Below, one piece after another: positions 6,995-14,282 of a DNA stretch of 45,225 nucleotides; the stretch's first letter is position 1, and the number at the start of each line of letters is the position of its first letter. Both the position numbers and the translations under genes were made by a program. This DNA is from an uncultured Ruminococcus sp. (GTDB lineage Bacteria; Bacillota; Clostridia; Oscillospirales; Acutalibacteraceae): positions 1 to 45,225 of the forward strand of contig CADAYK010000004.1 in the NCBI GenBank assembly GCA_902792105.1, read 5' to 3'. The notes below the pieces were generated by a model that worked only from the letters and a program-made list of their open reading frames with translations, ran no database searches and was not told the DNA's origin.

Positions 6995-8311
6995 TTATTT
7001 TTTTGTAACTTCGTCGCCGTAAATGGTAGTCCAGTCATCCTTCATAGAAACCGAAATCCATCCGTTTTCATTACACATTGTTTTCATTTTCTCGGCTTTT
7101 TCCTTGTTGCCGTTTTCTCTTTTAAGGTCGTCGCAGCAAAGCATAAACGCGGCAGATCTGAATTTATTATTATTGATAACAAAATTAGCCATGGCAGCGT
7201 CGCCTGAACTGTTTCCGAAAGCAAGAACGGGCTGCACTCCGATTTCCTGCTGAATTACGCTGACCTTGTTCATTTTAAGGTTTTTAATAAGGAACTCGCC
7301 GCCTGTAATAACCTTGTCTTCACTTGTGAAAGTGTATTCCAGACCGTCTTTATCGCCCTGATGACTTGCAACAAAGGATTCGTCAGAACCTATCATTTGG
7401 CTGACCGGAATGTCGATCATCTCTTCCGCAAGTCCGCGTGTGATCAACCTGTCGGTACCGCTGACGATGTATACCCTGAAATCATTATCTTTAAGATAAT
7501 TAACTACCTGAAGCATAGGCTTATAGAACGCCTCGCCGATAGTCATACCTTCATAACCCGCAGCAGCCTTGTTTTTAAACACTTTAACGTAGCTGTCAAA
7601 TTCTTCGGGAGTCATACCTTTGAATGCCGAGGCTACCGCCTTACCGTGTTTGATATCCAGACCGCCGGGATATTCGCCTGAATCGAAGTATTTTTTAATG
7701 ATTTTAGCAGTCTCTTTTTCTTCTTTGCTGGCTTTGTCCTTATAATTGGGATCTTCCATAACCCTGTAATATAACAGCTGGTGGTCGAAATAACCGGGAT
7801 CGGTCTCACAGCAAAGCGTACCGTCCATATCAAATACAGCTACTCTGTACCTTTCAGGGATAAATTCACCGCTGCTTTTGTTTGTAACGCTGGTAACATA
7901 ATTAATAAGCTCGGATTTAAGCGCAGAATCATCTTTCCAGAGTGATAAAGCATCGGCTTCGGATGACTGAGAACCCGGCTGAGTTCCTGTTTCGCTAACA
8001 GTAGTTTTTGATGATTTAGTTGTTTTTTTGCTTTGATTGGCTGAAATTGCCCATGAGAACGATAATACGATCAACGCAGCGGCTAACACAGCGGAAATGA
8101 TCTTCCACCGTGTTATCATATTATTCTCTTTTTTTGTTTCTTCTTTCTTCTTATTATCCTTCTTATTTTCTTGGTTATTTTTATCTTGTTTCTTTTTATC
8201 CTCTTTCTTTATTTCATCCTTCTTCTTATCTTCCTTCTTTTTATCTTCTGTCTTTAGATCTTCTTTCTTTAGTTCTTCTGACTTTAATTCTTCTTTCTTT
8301 TTTTCTTCCAT
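6995..8311 (-). CDS. membrane-anchored extracytoplasmic HAD-family phosphatase with Lys/Glu-rich tail
   Basis: A 438-residue protein in three parts. Residues 1-66 are almost only Lys, Glu and Asp (repeats of the KKEDKK kind), predicted disordered and cytoplasmic. Residues about 69-90 are one membrane helix, followed by a Ser/Thr-rich linker. From about 150 there is a HAD hydrolase domain: motif I FDMDGTLC (nucleophile D161, acid D163), motif II IVSGTD, motif IV GNSSGDAAM. The orientation places the phosphatase outside the cell. The domain resembles phosphoserine-phosphatase-like HAD enzymes, but the substrate is unknown. The ATG at 8311 has GGAGGA 6 nt upstream. It is a single-gene unit with its own promoter and terminator. 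Confidence 0.85.
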   Translation of the reverse strand: MEEKKKEELKSEELKKEDLKTEDKKKEDKKKDEIKKEDKKKQDKNNQENKKDNKKKEETKKENNMITRWKIISAVLAAALIVLSFSWAISANQSKKTTKSSKTTVSETGTQPGSQSSEADALSLWKDDSALKSELINYVTSVTNKSSGEFIPERYRVAVFDMDGTLCCETDPGYFDHQLLYYRVMEDPNYKDKASKEEKETAKIIKKYFDSGEYPGGLDIKHGKAVASAFKGMTPEEFDSYVKVFKNKAAAGYEGMTIGEAFYKPMLQVVNYLKDNDFRVYIVSGTDRLITRGLAEEMIDIPVSQMIGSDESFVASHQGDKDGLEYTFTSEDKVITGGEFLIKNLKMNKVSVIQQEIGVQPVLAFGNSSGDAAMANFVINNNKFRSAAFMLCCDDLKRENGNKEKAEKMKTMCNENGWISVSMKDDWTTIYGDEVTKK

Positions 8312-8359
8312 TATTATTCCTCCGAAAAAATAGTTCACCGTAATAATACGGATATTTAT

Positions 8360-8388
8360 ATTATCACATCTCGGCAATGAAATGTCAA
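8360..8388 (-). promoter_or_regulatory. promoter of the HAD phosphatase gene
   Basis: Minus strand TTGACA, 17-bp spacer ending in TGT, then GATAAT. Confidence 0.65.
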
Positions 8389-8472
8389 ATCAAAATTGTG
8401 AATTATTTAAACTTTTTTCGGATATCATAACAAAATATGCAAAATGCATGTTAATGAAGATTTTAAATATAC

Positions 8473-9015
8473 TTACGGTTCAACAAAATCCTGCCCGAAA
8501 TATTCAACCACTGATTTTGCAAGACAGCGCGCTATTGTATCGATATTATCACGTATCCACTGTGCTTCCTGCGGATTATCATGATATCCCACTTCAACAA
8601 GCACCGCCGGAGCCTTTGTTTTTTTCAGCTCCGCAAGATTGGTTGTAGGAATTGTGCGTACGTTCCCGGGCTCGCGGTAAATTGATTTATAATTGTTTTG
8701 TATTATTTCGGCAAAGCGTCTTCCCTTTTGGCTTGTAGGATAATAGTATATTTCAACGCCGGTGTTACTGCCTGCCGAAGCGTCAGGAGAAGCGTTGCTG
8801 TGAACCGCAAGGTGCAGGTCATAATTTTGCGCGTTAGAGTCGGCTATAACCTGACCGAGAGTCATTTCGGGGCTGTTCCGGTCAAATTCGATATTATTGG
8901 CTTTAAGATAAGGCTCCATAGCGTCGGCGATAAGAAACATATAGTATTCCTCGTTGCCTCCGCCCGAATATCTGTTGAACTCCTGTACCGACGGACTAAG
9001 GTAAATTTTAGGCAT
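8473..9015 (-). CDS. N-acetylmuramoyl-L-alanine amidase, Amidase_3 type without signal peptide
   Basis: A 180-residue single-domain amidase that begins directly with the IYLSPSVQEFN signature of the small LSPS-type amidases found in clostridial phage lysins and spore-related hydrolases. The second zinc ligand region (DLHLAVHSNAS) and the catalytic Glu (AVLVEVGYHDN) are clear. The canonical GHGG motif is absent; NEEY may give the Glu ligand, but the first His is not obvious. There is no signal peptide, so release would need lysis, a holin or the mother cell. The ATG at 9015 is used because AGAGGGG precedes it by 5 nt. No phage genes are nearby. Confidence 0.82.
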   Translation of the reverse strand: MPKIYLSPSVQEFNRYSGGGNEEYYMFLIADAMEPYLKANNIEFDRNSPEMTLGQVIADSNAQNYDLHLAVHSNASPDASAGSNTGVEIYYYPTSQKGRRFAEIIQNNYKSIYREPGNVRTIPTTNLAELKKTKAPAVLVEVGYHDNPQEAQWIRDNIDTIARCLAKSVVEYFGQDFVEP

Positions 9016-9210
9016 TATATCCCCTCTTTCATAGTATCTGTTTAATATATGAAAGCACATAAAGAATAATTACCCATTAGCCGATGCTAATTTAAAAATA
9101 TTGATATTATTATTCTAAAAAGGAATTACAAACGGCATATTGTATGATAAACTTATTTAAATCAGTTTATGATTTATTAATTTTTTATAAACAAAGGAGT
9201 GTATTTAATT

Positions 9211-9756
9211 ATGAAATGGGTATGCACAGTATGCGGATATGTTCACGAAGGTGACCAGCCCCCCGAGGCTTGTCCTGTTTGCAAACAGCCGGCTTCAAAA
9301 TTCAAGAAAATGGAAGAAGAAGCTGAATACGCAACCGTACATTTACTCGGCGAAGGCAAGATGCATGACACACCCGAAGATATTATCGCTGATTTGAGAG
9401 CTAACTTTGAAGGTGAGTGCAGCGAAGTCGGAATGTATATTGCAATGGCAAGAGTAGCCGACAGAGAGGGCTATCCCGAAATTGCGGAAGCTTTCAAGAG
9501 ATACGCGTTTGAGGAAGCAGATCACGCTTCACGTTTTGCTGAGCTTTTGGGCGAGGTACTTACAGACAGCACCGAAAAGAACCTTAAAATGCGCGCTGAC
9601 GCCGAAGCAGGCGCTTGCGAAGGCAAGTTTGACCTCGCTAAGAGAGCTAAGGCGCTCGGACTGGACGCTGTTCATGACACCGTTCACGAAATGGCAAAGG
9701 ACGAAGCAAGACACGGCGCAGGCTTTAAGGGACTCTTAAAGAGATACTTTGGCTAA
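9211..9756 (+). CDS. reverse rubrerythrin (NADH peroxidase component)
   Basis: A 181-residue oxidative-stress enzyme of anaerobes that reduces hydrogen peroxide (and O2 in Clostridium acetobutylicum) with electrons from NADH via a reductase. The domain order is reversed relative to classical rubrerythrin. Rubredoxin comes first ([21 protein letters not shown]; Cys4, Fe), then a ferritin-like four-helix diiron domain with the ligand patterns [19 protein letters not shown] and KDEARHG. The ATG at 9211 is the start, 11 nt after AAAGGAG; an in-frame GTG upstream overlaps that site. No PerR-type box was obvious upstream. Confidence 0.93.
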   Translation: MKWVCTVCGYVHEGDQPPEACPVCKQPASKFKKMEEEAEYATVHLLGEGKMHDTPEDIIADLRANFEGECSEVGMYIAMARVADREGYPEIAEAFKRYAFEEADHASRFAELLGEVLTDSTEKNLKMRADAEAGACEGKFDLAKRAKALGLDAVHDTVHEMAKDEARHGAGFKGLLKRYFG

Positions 9757-9798
9757 ATAATTACAGTTCAACGCCTGAATCTATCTTAGGAACCAATC

Positions 9799-9990
9799 AT
9801 GGAAAAAGACGAAAAAATTTCTTTACTGACAGAATTACTGATAGACACGCAGAAGAAAGCTCTGGAGACTGAAAAGAAAGCCCTTCAAGAGTTAACAACA
9901 ATCCGCAAATGGGTCACACTTTTCGGAGTTTTAACAATAATCAGTCTTATCGGAGGGGTAATTGCTGCTATGGTTGCTCTGTCTCATTAA
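9799..9990 (+). CDS. small single-pass membrane protein with N-terminal coiled coil
   Basis: A 63-residue protein I do not recognise. Residues 1-33 are charged and helical with Leu spacing that suggests a short coiled coil (LLTELLIDTQKKALETEKKA). Residues about 36-60 form one hydrophobic helix (VTLFGVLTIISLIGGVIAAM). A weak AGGAA site precedes the ATG. It sits 42 bp after the reverse rubrerythrin with no terminator between, and a terminator follows, so it probably shares that transcript. It is likely real because of its membrane topology and codon use, though short. Confidence 0.6.
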   Translation: MEKDEKISLLTELLIDTQKKALETEKKALQELTTIRKWVTLFGVLTIISLIGGVIAAMVALSH

Positions 9991-10027
9991 TTGGCTAAGC
10001 CAAAAGCTGTATAAAATCTGACATTTT

Positions 10028-10056
10028 AAGGGGAGGGAGAAATTTCTCCCCTTTTT
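10028..10056 (+). terminator. intrinsic terminator
   Basis: AAGGGGAG pairs with CTCCCCTT, with an alternative GGAGAAA/TTTCTCC inner stem, followed by TTTTT. It ends the rubrerythrin/small membrane protein unit. Confidence 0.8.
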
Positions 10057-10104
10057 GCCGATTATCTTCTGAATTCATCCCAATTTAATAAGGAGGAAAA
10101 CAAT

Positions 10105-10368
10105 ATGTCTAATTGGAACGATCAATCACGTTTTTCACAGGCTTCCGGTCAAAATTTACCCTATGTTGTAATGCAGGTAACGCTGAAAGAAAAATTCTTC
10201 GGCACCGGCTCGGGAAATCTGACCGACCTTGAGAATGTTATTAATGCTCAAGTCGCAAAGGGATACCGTCTTCATACGATGTCTACCTCCAACGGAGGAA
10301 GTAAAGGCTTTGGCGGCGGAGACCGTATTCAAGCAACGCTTGTGTTTGAGCGTCTTGATATGAGGTAA
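10105..10368 (+). CDS. DUF4177 domain protein
   Basis: An 87-residue small protein of the DUF4177 type: the core reads YVVMQVTLKEKFFGTGSGN, then LENVINAQVAKGYRLHTMS, and ends ATLVFERL. This matches the beta-alpha-beta pattern of the family, where a protein of about 50-90 residues has a hydrophobic strand, a helix ending in GYR/W, and a final strand with VFER. Function is unknown. An excellent AAGGAGG site lies 9 nt before the ATG. It is monocistronic between two terminators. Confidence 0.75.
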   Translation: MSNWNDQSRFSQASGQNLPYVVMQVTLKEKFFGTGSGNLTDLENVINAQVAKGYRLHTMSTSNGGSKGFGGGDRIQATLVFERLDMR

Positions 10369-10406
10369 CTTTAGCGTAAAATAATCTGCATTAAATCCAA
10401 ACAATT

Positions 10407-10436
10407 AAGGAGTGGGAGAAATCCCGCTCCTTTTTC
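10407..10436 (+). terminator. intrinsic terminator after the DUF4177 gene
   Basis: AAGGAGTGGGA, loop GAAA, TCCCGCTCCTT (one T-G pair), then TTTTT. Confidence 0.88.
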
Positions 10437-10458
10437 TATTATATGTGTACAAAAGTGT

Positions 10459-10551
10459 AATGCCGGCAAGATGAATTTGTCGGAGCTCGCGAGGATTTGC
10501 GATTTGAGCAGAACGACGGCTTATAAGTATATTGGGCTGTTGGAGGGGTAA
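10459..10551 (+). pseudogene. C-terminal remnant of a small serine recombinase (resolvase/invertase HTH)
   Basis: Thirty codons in frame to a TAA read NAGKMNLSELARICDLSR then TTAYKYIGLLEG. This is the Hin-type helix-turn-helix that closes resolvase/invertase proteins (SELARICDLSRTTAYKYI). The catalytic domain is gone: upstream in the same frame there is only the DUF4177 terminator. The first codons after that terminator may also belong to the remnant. It marks an old integration or deletion scar in an accessory-looking stretch. Confidence 0.65.
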
Positions 10552-10558
10552 GAAAAGA

Positions 10559-11554
10559 TTACCAATTCTTATCTTCATAAGGTGTATTGTCTACGCCTTC
10601 TGAATTAAGATTGCTAACCATTCTATCCAGTTTTGGTTTCCACATATTTCTAAACCAATCTGTATTTCCAAACCATTTTACCAGCGTAGGGCTGATAGCA
10701 TAATATGTATGGATAAATAACCTGCCATACCAAGTTTTTGCGAGAGTATCATCACGATAACGGCGAAGCGTCCAAACTTGCGGACAGTCGTAGGAACCGT
10801 AAACTGCTGTTGCAACATAGCAACCTGATGCCTGCTTTTTTGCCTCTGCGGCATCAAAACTGGGATCAATTGCTTTAATCCTATCTGATATTGTTGAGCG
10901 AGTTAAATTCATAGAAAAGAACTTACATTTACAAGCGAGATTAAATGCTGCTTTATATACTGAGAGAACCGTTTCTTTATCAGAAAAGTATTCGTCAATA
11001 TATTCTGCTGTAGACATTAACATTTCGACAGAAGATACCATTTTTGTAGCAGAATCACTATGTAAACTCGTTGTTGCATCGGTATGAAGATAAGTATTAT
11101 ATGCACTCTGATGAAACGCTATAGCCGCAGATTTCATCTTATCCGCAATCTCTGTATATATTTTCTTTTTCTCGCTATCGGAAATATCCATTTTAGCTAC
11201 AGTTGAGAGAACGGTTTTGCATCGTTGTCTAAGATTGCTGATTGCAATGTTTATTTCTGCTACTTTGTGATTCATTGCATCAAAGTATGCGTTATAGAAT
11301 TGAGCCTCCCAATCATCAGGAGCAAGAACAAGAATCTCTCCATAATATTTTGCTCCTGCTTCACTGTTATCCTCTGCTTTGGCTTGTCTCGCAAGATTAT
11401 ACAATGAATCCAACTTTTCAGAATGATCCACTTCCACCATCAATTTCTTCGCGTCATCAGGAGTATACTTTGTTCCGCAACTTTGACAGACATACATACC
11501 ATCCTGCTTAACCAAATTTTGGCTACCGCACATTTCACAAACGATTGCTTTCAT
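10559..11554 (-). CDS. zinc-ribbon protein with C-terminal CFI-box domain
   Basis: A 331-residue protein of unknown function. An N-terminal TFIIB-like zinc ribbon has C6, C9, C23 and C26 (CEMCGSQNLVKQDGMYVCQSC). The middle is helical and TPR-like (LYNLARQAKAEDN.., LVLAPDDWEAQFYNAYFDA). The last 85 residues form the conserved CFI-box C-terminal domain: CYVATAVYGSYDCPQVW, LRRYRDDTLAKTWYGR, then YYAISPTLVKWFG. That domain is widespread in gut Firmicutes without known role. The start at 11554 has AAGGAGG 8 nt upstream; an upstream in-frame extension would run through the terminator hairpin and is rejected. Expression is probably controlled by the leader RNA described next. Confidence 0.82.
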   Translation of the reverse strand: MKAIVCEMCGSQNLVKQDGMYVCQSCGTKYTPDDAKKLMVEVDHSEKLDSLYNLARQAKAEDNSEAGAKYYGEILVLAPDDWEAQFYNAYFDAMNHKVAEINIAISNLRQRCKTVLSTVAKMDISDSEKKKIYTEIADKMKSAAIAFHQSAYNTYLHTDATTSLHSDSATKMVSSVEMLMSTAEYIDEYFSDKETVLSVYKAAFNLACKCKFFSMNLTRSTISDRIKAIDPSFDAAEAKKQASGCYVATAVYGSYDCPQVWTLRRYRDDTLAKTWYGRLFIHTYYAISPTLVKWFGNTDWFRNMWKPKLDRMVSNLNSEGVDNTPYEDKNW

Positions 11555-11566
11555 GTTTTGAACCTC

Positions 11567-11607
11567 CTTAAAATAAAAAATGTGTAGCCCCAATCCAGAG
11601 CTACACA
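11567..11607 (-). terminator. terminator hairpin directly upstream of the CFI-box gene
   Basis: On the minus strand TGTGTAGC and GCTACACA form an 8-bp stem with an 11-nt loop, followed by ATTTTTTATTTT, and only then the AAGGAGG ribosome site. It lies between the promoter and the start codon, so it would act as an attenuator or as the 3' end of a small RNA. Confidence 0.8.
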
Positions 11608-11634
11608 CCAAAAACACATAACTCCGAATTGTTA

Positions 11635-11771
11635 CCACACAATTACTCAAGCATAAACAAAAAGCGTATATGAGAGTGGAGCCTGCATTTTTAACAAAGG
11701 TTAAAAATACACGCTAATATGTTTATGCTTAAGAAGCTATTTATTCATATTAAATTGAGTAATTATGTGGT
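11635..11771 (-). ncRNA. highly structured leader RNA or small RNA upstream of the CFI-box gene
   Basis: Four helices can be drawn on the minus-strand transcript. P1 pairs 11755-11770 with 11635-11650: 16 bp, one U-G. P2 pairs 11721-11728 with 11651-11658, extendable by 2 bp. P3 pairs 11707-11715 with 11663-11671: 9 bp, one G-U. P4 pairs 11700-11707 with 11688-11695: TTTTTAAC/GTTAAAAA, 4-nt loop. An unpaired 5'-side bulge of about 24 nt lies between P1 and P2, and an unpaired segment near 11672-11687 lies inside P3. P1 begins at the predicted transcription start. A terminator follows at 11567-11607. I do not recognise the structure as a known riboswitch, T-box or 6S RNA. Confidence 0.65.
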
Positions 11772-11777
11772 ATTTTA

Positions 11778-11806
11778 AGAATACCATATAATTAAAGTTT
11801 TTTCAA
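11778..11806 (-). promoter_or_regulatory. promoter of the structured leader/CFI-box gene
   Basis: Minus strand TTGAAA, 17-bp spacer, TATTCT. The expected start, about 11771, coincides with the first base of helix P1. The rest of the gap to 11955 is AT-rich with no gene that I can support. Confidence 0.65.
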
Positions 11807-11955
11807 TCCCTAAACATTATTTTTATCTTTTTTTCTTTCATTTATTATTATATATTATGGAAAAAAACGATACAAGATAAACGTGTAAGAAAAGAAGAAT
11901 ATAAAAAGTCACAGCGAATAGCGAATGAAGAATTTGAACTGCTGCTTACATATTT

Positions 11956-12858
11956 TTATATCCCGTACACATTATCCTCGTCGAGCGGCAGCTTTTTAAC
12001 TGTTTCTATGAACAAATCCGCTGCCGAGTTGCGAAGATTTTTTGACCACGCCATAACATAGGCTATACCCGTGTCCGCTTCGGTGACCGGGCGGTGGCGC
12101 ACGCGCTTGTCAGAGGTGAACTCAGCGACCGAGTGCGGAAGCACCGAAACTCCCATTCCCGAAGAAATCGCTATATATAAAGACGTCAGATCGTCGAAGG
12201 TGATCTCGGATTTGGGGGATACGTGGAAGGTGCGGAGCAAATCCACTATTTCCATGTATAAAATCGGCGCCGACGCTTCACTCAAAAGAAGCAGATGCTC
12301 GCTTGGTATGTCGGAAAGACTCAGCTTTCCCCTCTTTTTGCCGGTTGAAGCTATGATCGCAAGGGAATCGGTGTGGGTTGACAAGGTTTCTATTTCAGAG
12401 CTTTCGGGCACCATATCGCGCGGCATAAAGCAAAAGTCATACTCTCCAGTGCTGATTGAATGAAGCAAATCGTCGGTGGACAGTCTGCAAAGATCGATCG
12501 AAATATTCGGATAATGCTTTGAAAATTCAGCTATACACTGCGACGGAAATGTCATTGAGGTAATGTCGCAGCCTATTTTTATTTTTCCCTGTCCGCCCTC
12601 ACGCATTTGACTGATCACCGTTTTTGCCTTTTTGAGTGAGCTTACCATTTCCTGGGCGTATGTAAGAAGAATTTTGCCCTCGCTTGTGATAATAACATCG
12701 CGGTGCGATCGGGTGAAAAGCTTAACGCCGAATTCCTTTTCAAGGTCGCTGATATAACGGCTGACCGTTGACTGGGAAACATAGTTTCGCCTTGCCGCTT
12801 CCGAAAAGTTAAGAGTTTGCGCAACCGAGATAAAACAGTTGAGCTGGTTCATGTCCAT
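11956..12858 (-). CDS. LysR-family transcriptional regulator
   Basis: A 300-residue LysR regulator. The N-terminal winged HTH is classical (FISVAQTLNFSEAARRNYVS, then STVSRYISDLEKEFGVKLF, then the wing with TSEG). It is followed by a linker helix and a periplasmic-binding-like effector domain from about residue 90. ATG at 12858 has GGGAGG 8 nt upstream. It is divergent from the fabF-ligase-thioesterase genes, 185 bp away, and by the usual LysR arrangement probably controls them in response to a small molecule, perhaps an acyl or aryl acid used by the ligase. The ligand cannot be read from the sequence. Confidence 0.92.
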   Translation of the reverse strand: MDMNQLNCFISVAQTLNFSEAARRNYVSQSTVSRYISDLEKEFGVKLFTRSHRDVIITSEGKILLTYAQEMVSSLKKAKTVISQMREGGQGKIKIGCDITSMTFPSQCIAEFSKHYPNISIDLCRLSTDDLLHSISTGEYDFCFMPRDMVPESSEIETLSTHTDSLAIIASTGKKRGKLSLSDIPSEHLLLLSEASAPILYMEIVDLLRTFHVSPKSEITFDDLTSLYIAISSGMGVSVLPHSVAEFTSDKRVRHRPVTEADTGIAYVMAWSKNLRNSAADLFIETVKKLPLDEDNVYGI

Positions 12859-12902
12859 TTTATTATCCTCCCTGCCAGATTTTTGTATTTATGCAGAAAA
12901 CA

Positions 12903-12948
12903 AATACATCGGAATTTTTACGCTTGTTTTTGCATTATGAAATGTATT
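12903..12948. promoter_or_regulatory. candidate LysR-type binding region
   Basis: An interrupted dyad AATACAT (12903-12909) and ATGTATT (12942-12948), spaced about four helical turns centre to centre, ends at the -35 box of the fabF promoter. A smaller CATT/AATG dyad lies just inside the right arm. Position and spacing suit a LysR tetramer that bends DNA, but the arms are short. Confidence 0.35.
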
Positions 12949-12974
12949 GAAAAAATTTTTTTCTCTGCTATAAT
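12947..12974 (+). promoter_or_regulatory. promoter of the fabF operon
   Basis: TTGAAA, 16-bp AT-rich spacer, TATAAT; expected start near 12981, giving a leader of about 60 nt. Confidence 0.7.
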
Positions 12975-13043
12975 TTAAATATAGCATAACAGTATGCAGA
13001 AAGTAAATAGCTATTTAAAATTTTTGTTAGGAGTTATGAGCAA

Positions 13044-14267
13044 ATGAAAAAAATTGTAATTACCGGCATGGGAGCAATTACCCCCGTGGGAATCGGCGTA
13101 GACGAATACTGGAAAAATATTACCGCAGGAGTTTCGGGTATTGATAAAATCAAAAGCTTTGACCCGAGCGAGCTTGCGGTTCAGATTGCAGGCGAGGTTA
13201 AAAACTTTAACCCGACCGACTACCTCCCGAAGGATTTGATCCGTAAAACCGATCCGTTTATGCAGTACGCTTACATTGCCGCGGAAGAAGCAATCAAGCA
13301 AAGCGGAATTGAAATTGAGCCCGAGCGCACCGGAATCGTTATGGGTACGGCAATGAGCGGCGTCGCGACCACCGCCTTTACCCAGGAAGCTTTATCAAGC
13401 GCCGCAAACAAAAAGGTAGGTCCGCGTTTTATACCCAAAATCCTCGGAAACATTGCCGCTGCGAACATCGCTATTGATTACAATATTCAGGGACCGAGCT
13501 TTACGGTCAGCACAGCCTGCTCATCCGGCGGCGACGCCATAAACACTGCTGTTATGTGTATGCAAAGCGGAAAAGCCGACGTTATGCTCGCCGTGGGCGC
13601 TGAAAGTGTGCTTTGTCCGCTTGTTATATACTCACTTGCGAACGCTAAAGCACTTTCAAGAAGAAACGACGATCCGAAAACAGCCAGCAGACCGTTTGAT
13701 GTAACACGCGACGGCTTTGTAATCGGCGAAGGCGGCGGTGCGCTTGTTCTTGAAACCGAGGAACACGCTCTTAAACGCGGAGCAAAGATTTTTGCCGAGC
13801 TTAAGGGCTGCGGAAACACCTGCGACGCTCACCACGTTACCGCTCCGCATCCCGAAGGCAGGGGCGCTATAGCCTGCATGAAACAGGCACTTGCCGACGC
13901 CGGACTTGAACCCTCGGACATTGGTTACGTCAACGCTCACGGCACTGCTACTCACAAGGGAGATACCGTTGAAACCAACGCTATTAAATCGCTGTTCGGC
14001 GATAAGCTTCCTGTTGTAAGCTCCACAAAGGGTGCTACAGGCCACATGATGGGCGCAGGCGGCGTAACCGAAACCATTACCTGCATTAAAGCCATAGAAA
14101 CGGGAATCGTTCCGCCCACAATCAACTTAAACGAAATTGATCCCGAATGCGAAGGAATTGATTTTGCTCCGAACACAGCAAAAAAAGTTGAGGTTAACTA
14201 CGCAATGTCAAACGCATTTGGTTTTGGCGGACAGAATTCAAGTATTATTGTAGGAAAGTATAAATAA
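13044..14267 (+). CDS. fabF: beta-ketoacyl-ACP synthase II-type condensing enzyme
   Basis: A 407-residue KAS II that condenses malonyl-ACP with an acyl primer. The complete Cys-His-His site is visible: C159 in STACSSGGDA, H299 in VNAHGTATHKGD, H334 in GATGHMMGAGG. The GFGGQNSSI end is typical. The start has TAGGAG 10 nt upstream. It is not in a fab operon: no ACP, KR, DH or ER gene is adjacent. Instead it is followed after 15 bp by an acyl-CoA ligase and then a thioesterase, under a LysR regulator. That suggests an accessory condensing enzyme for a dedicated acyl chain rather than housekeeping fatty acid synthesis, although housekeeping FabF cannot be excluded. Confidence 0.93.
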   Translation: MKKIVITGMGAITPVGIGVDEYWKNITAGVSGIDKIKSFDPSELAVQIAGEVKNFNPTDYLPKDLIRKTDPFMQYAYIAAEEAIKQSGIEIEPERTGIVMGTAMSGVATTAFTQEALSSAANKKVGPRFIPKILGNIAAANIAIDYNIQGPSFTVSTACSSGGDAINTAVMCMQSGKADVMLAVGAESVLCPLVIYSLANAKALSRRNDDPKTASRPFDVTRDGFVIGEGGGALVLETEEHALKRGAKIFAELKGCGNTCDAHHVTAPHPEGRGAIACMKQALADAGLEPSDIGYVNAHGTATHKGDTVETNAIKSLFGDKLPVVSSTKGATGHMMGAGGVTETITCIKAIETGIVPPTINLNEIDPECEGIDFAPNTAKKVEVNYAMSNAFGFGGQNSSIIVGKYK

Positions 14268-14282
14268 TCGGAAGGTGTTATT

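Noticed and set aside
8119..8311. CRISPR-like or tandem repeat array in the pyrimidine-rich tract
   Set aside because: The repetition is short, irregular and in frame with a Lys/Glu-rich protein segment; no spacers or fixed repeat length.
11635..11771. 6S RNA identity for the structured leader
   Set aside because: 6S RNA is a long rod with a central, roughly symmetric bubble; here the bulge is strongly one-sided and a second stem-terminator with a coding gene follows directly.
11856..11955. Plus-strand codons reading DKRVRKEEYKKSQRIANEEF, possible protein remnant
   Set aside because: It looks protein-like but has no start codon or ribosome site, runs into the lysR 3' end in the opposite sense, and matches no family that I know.
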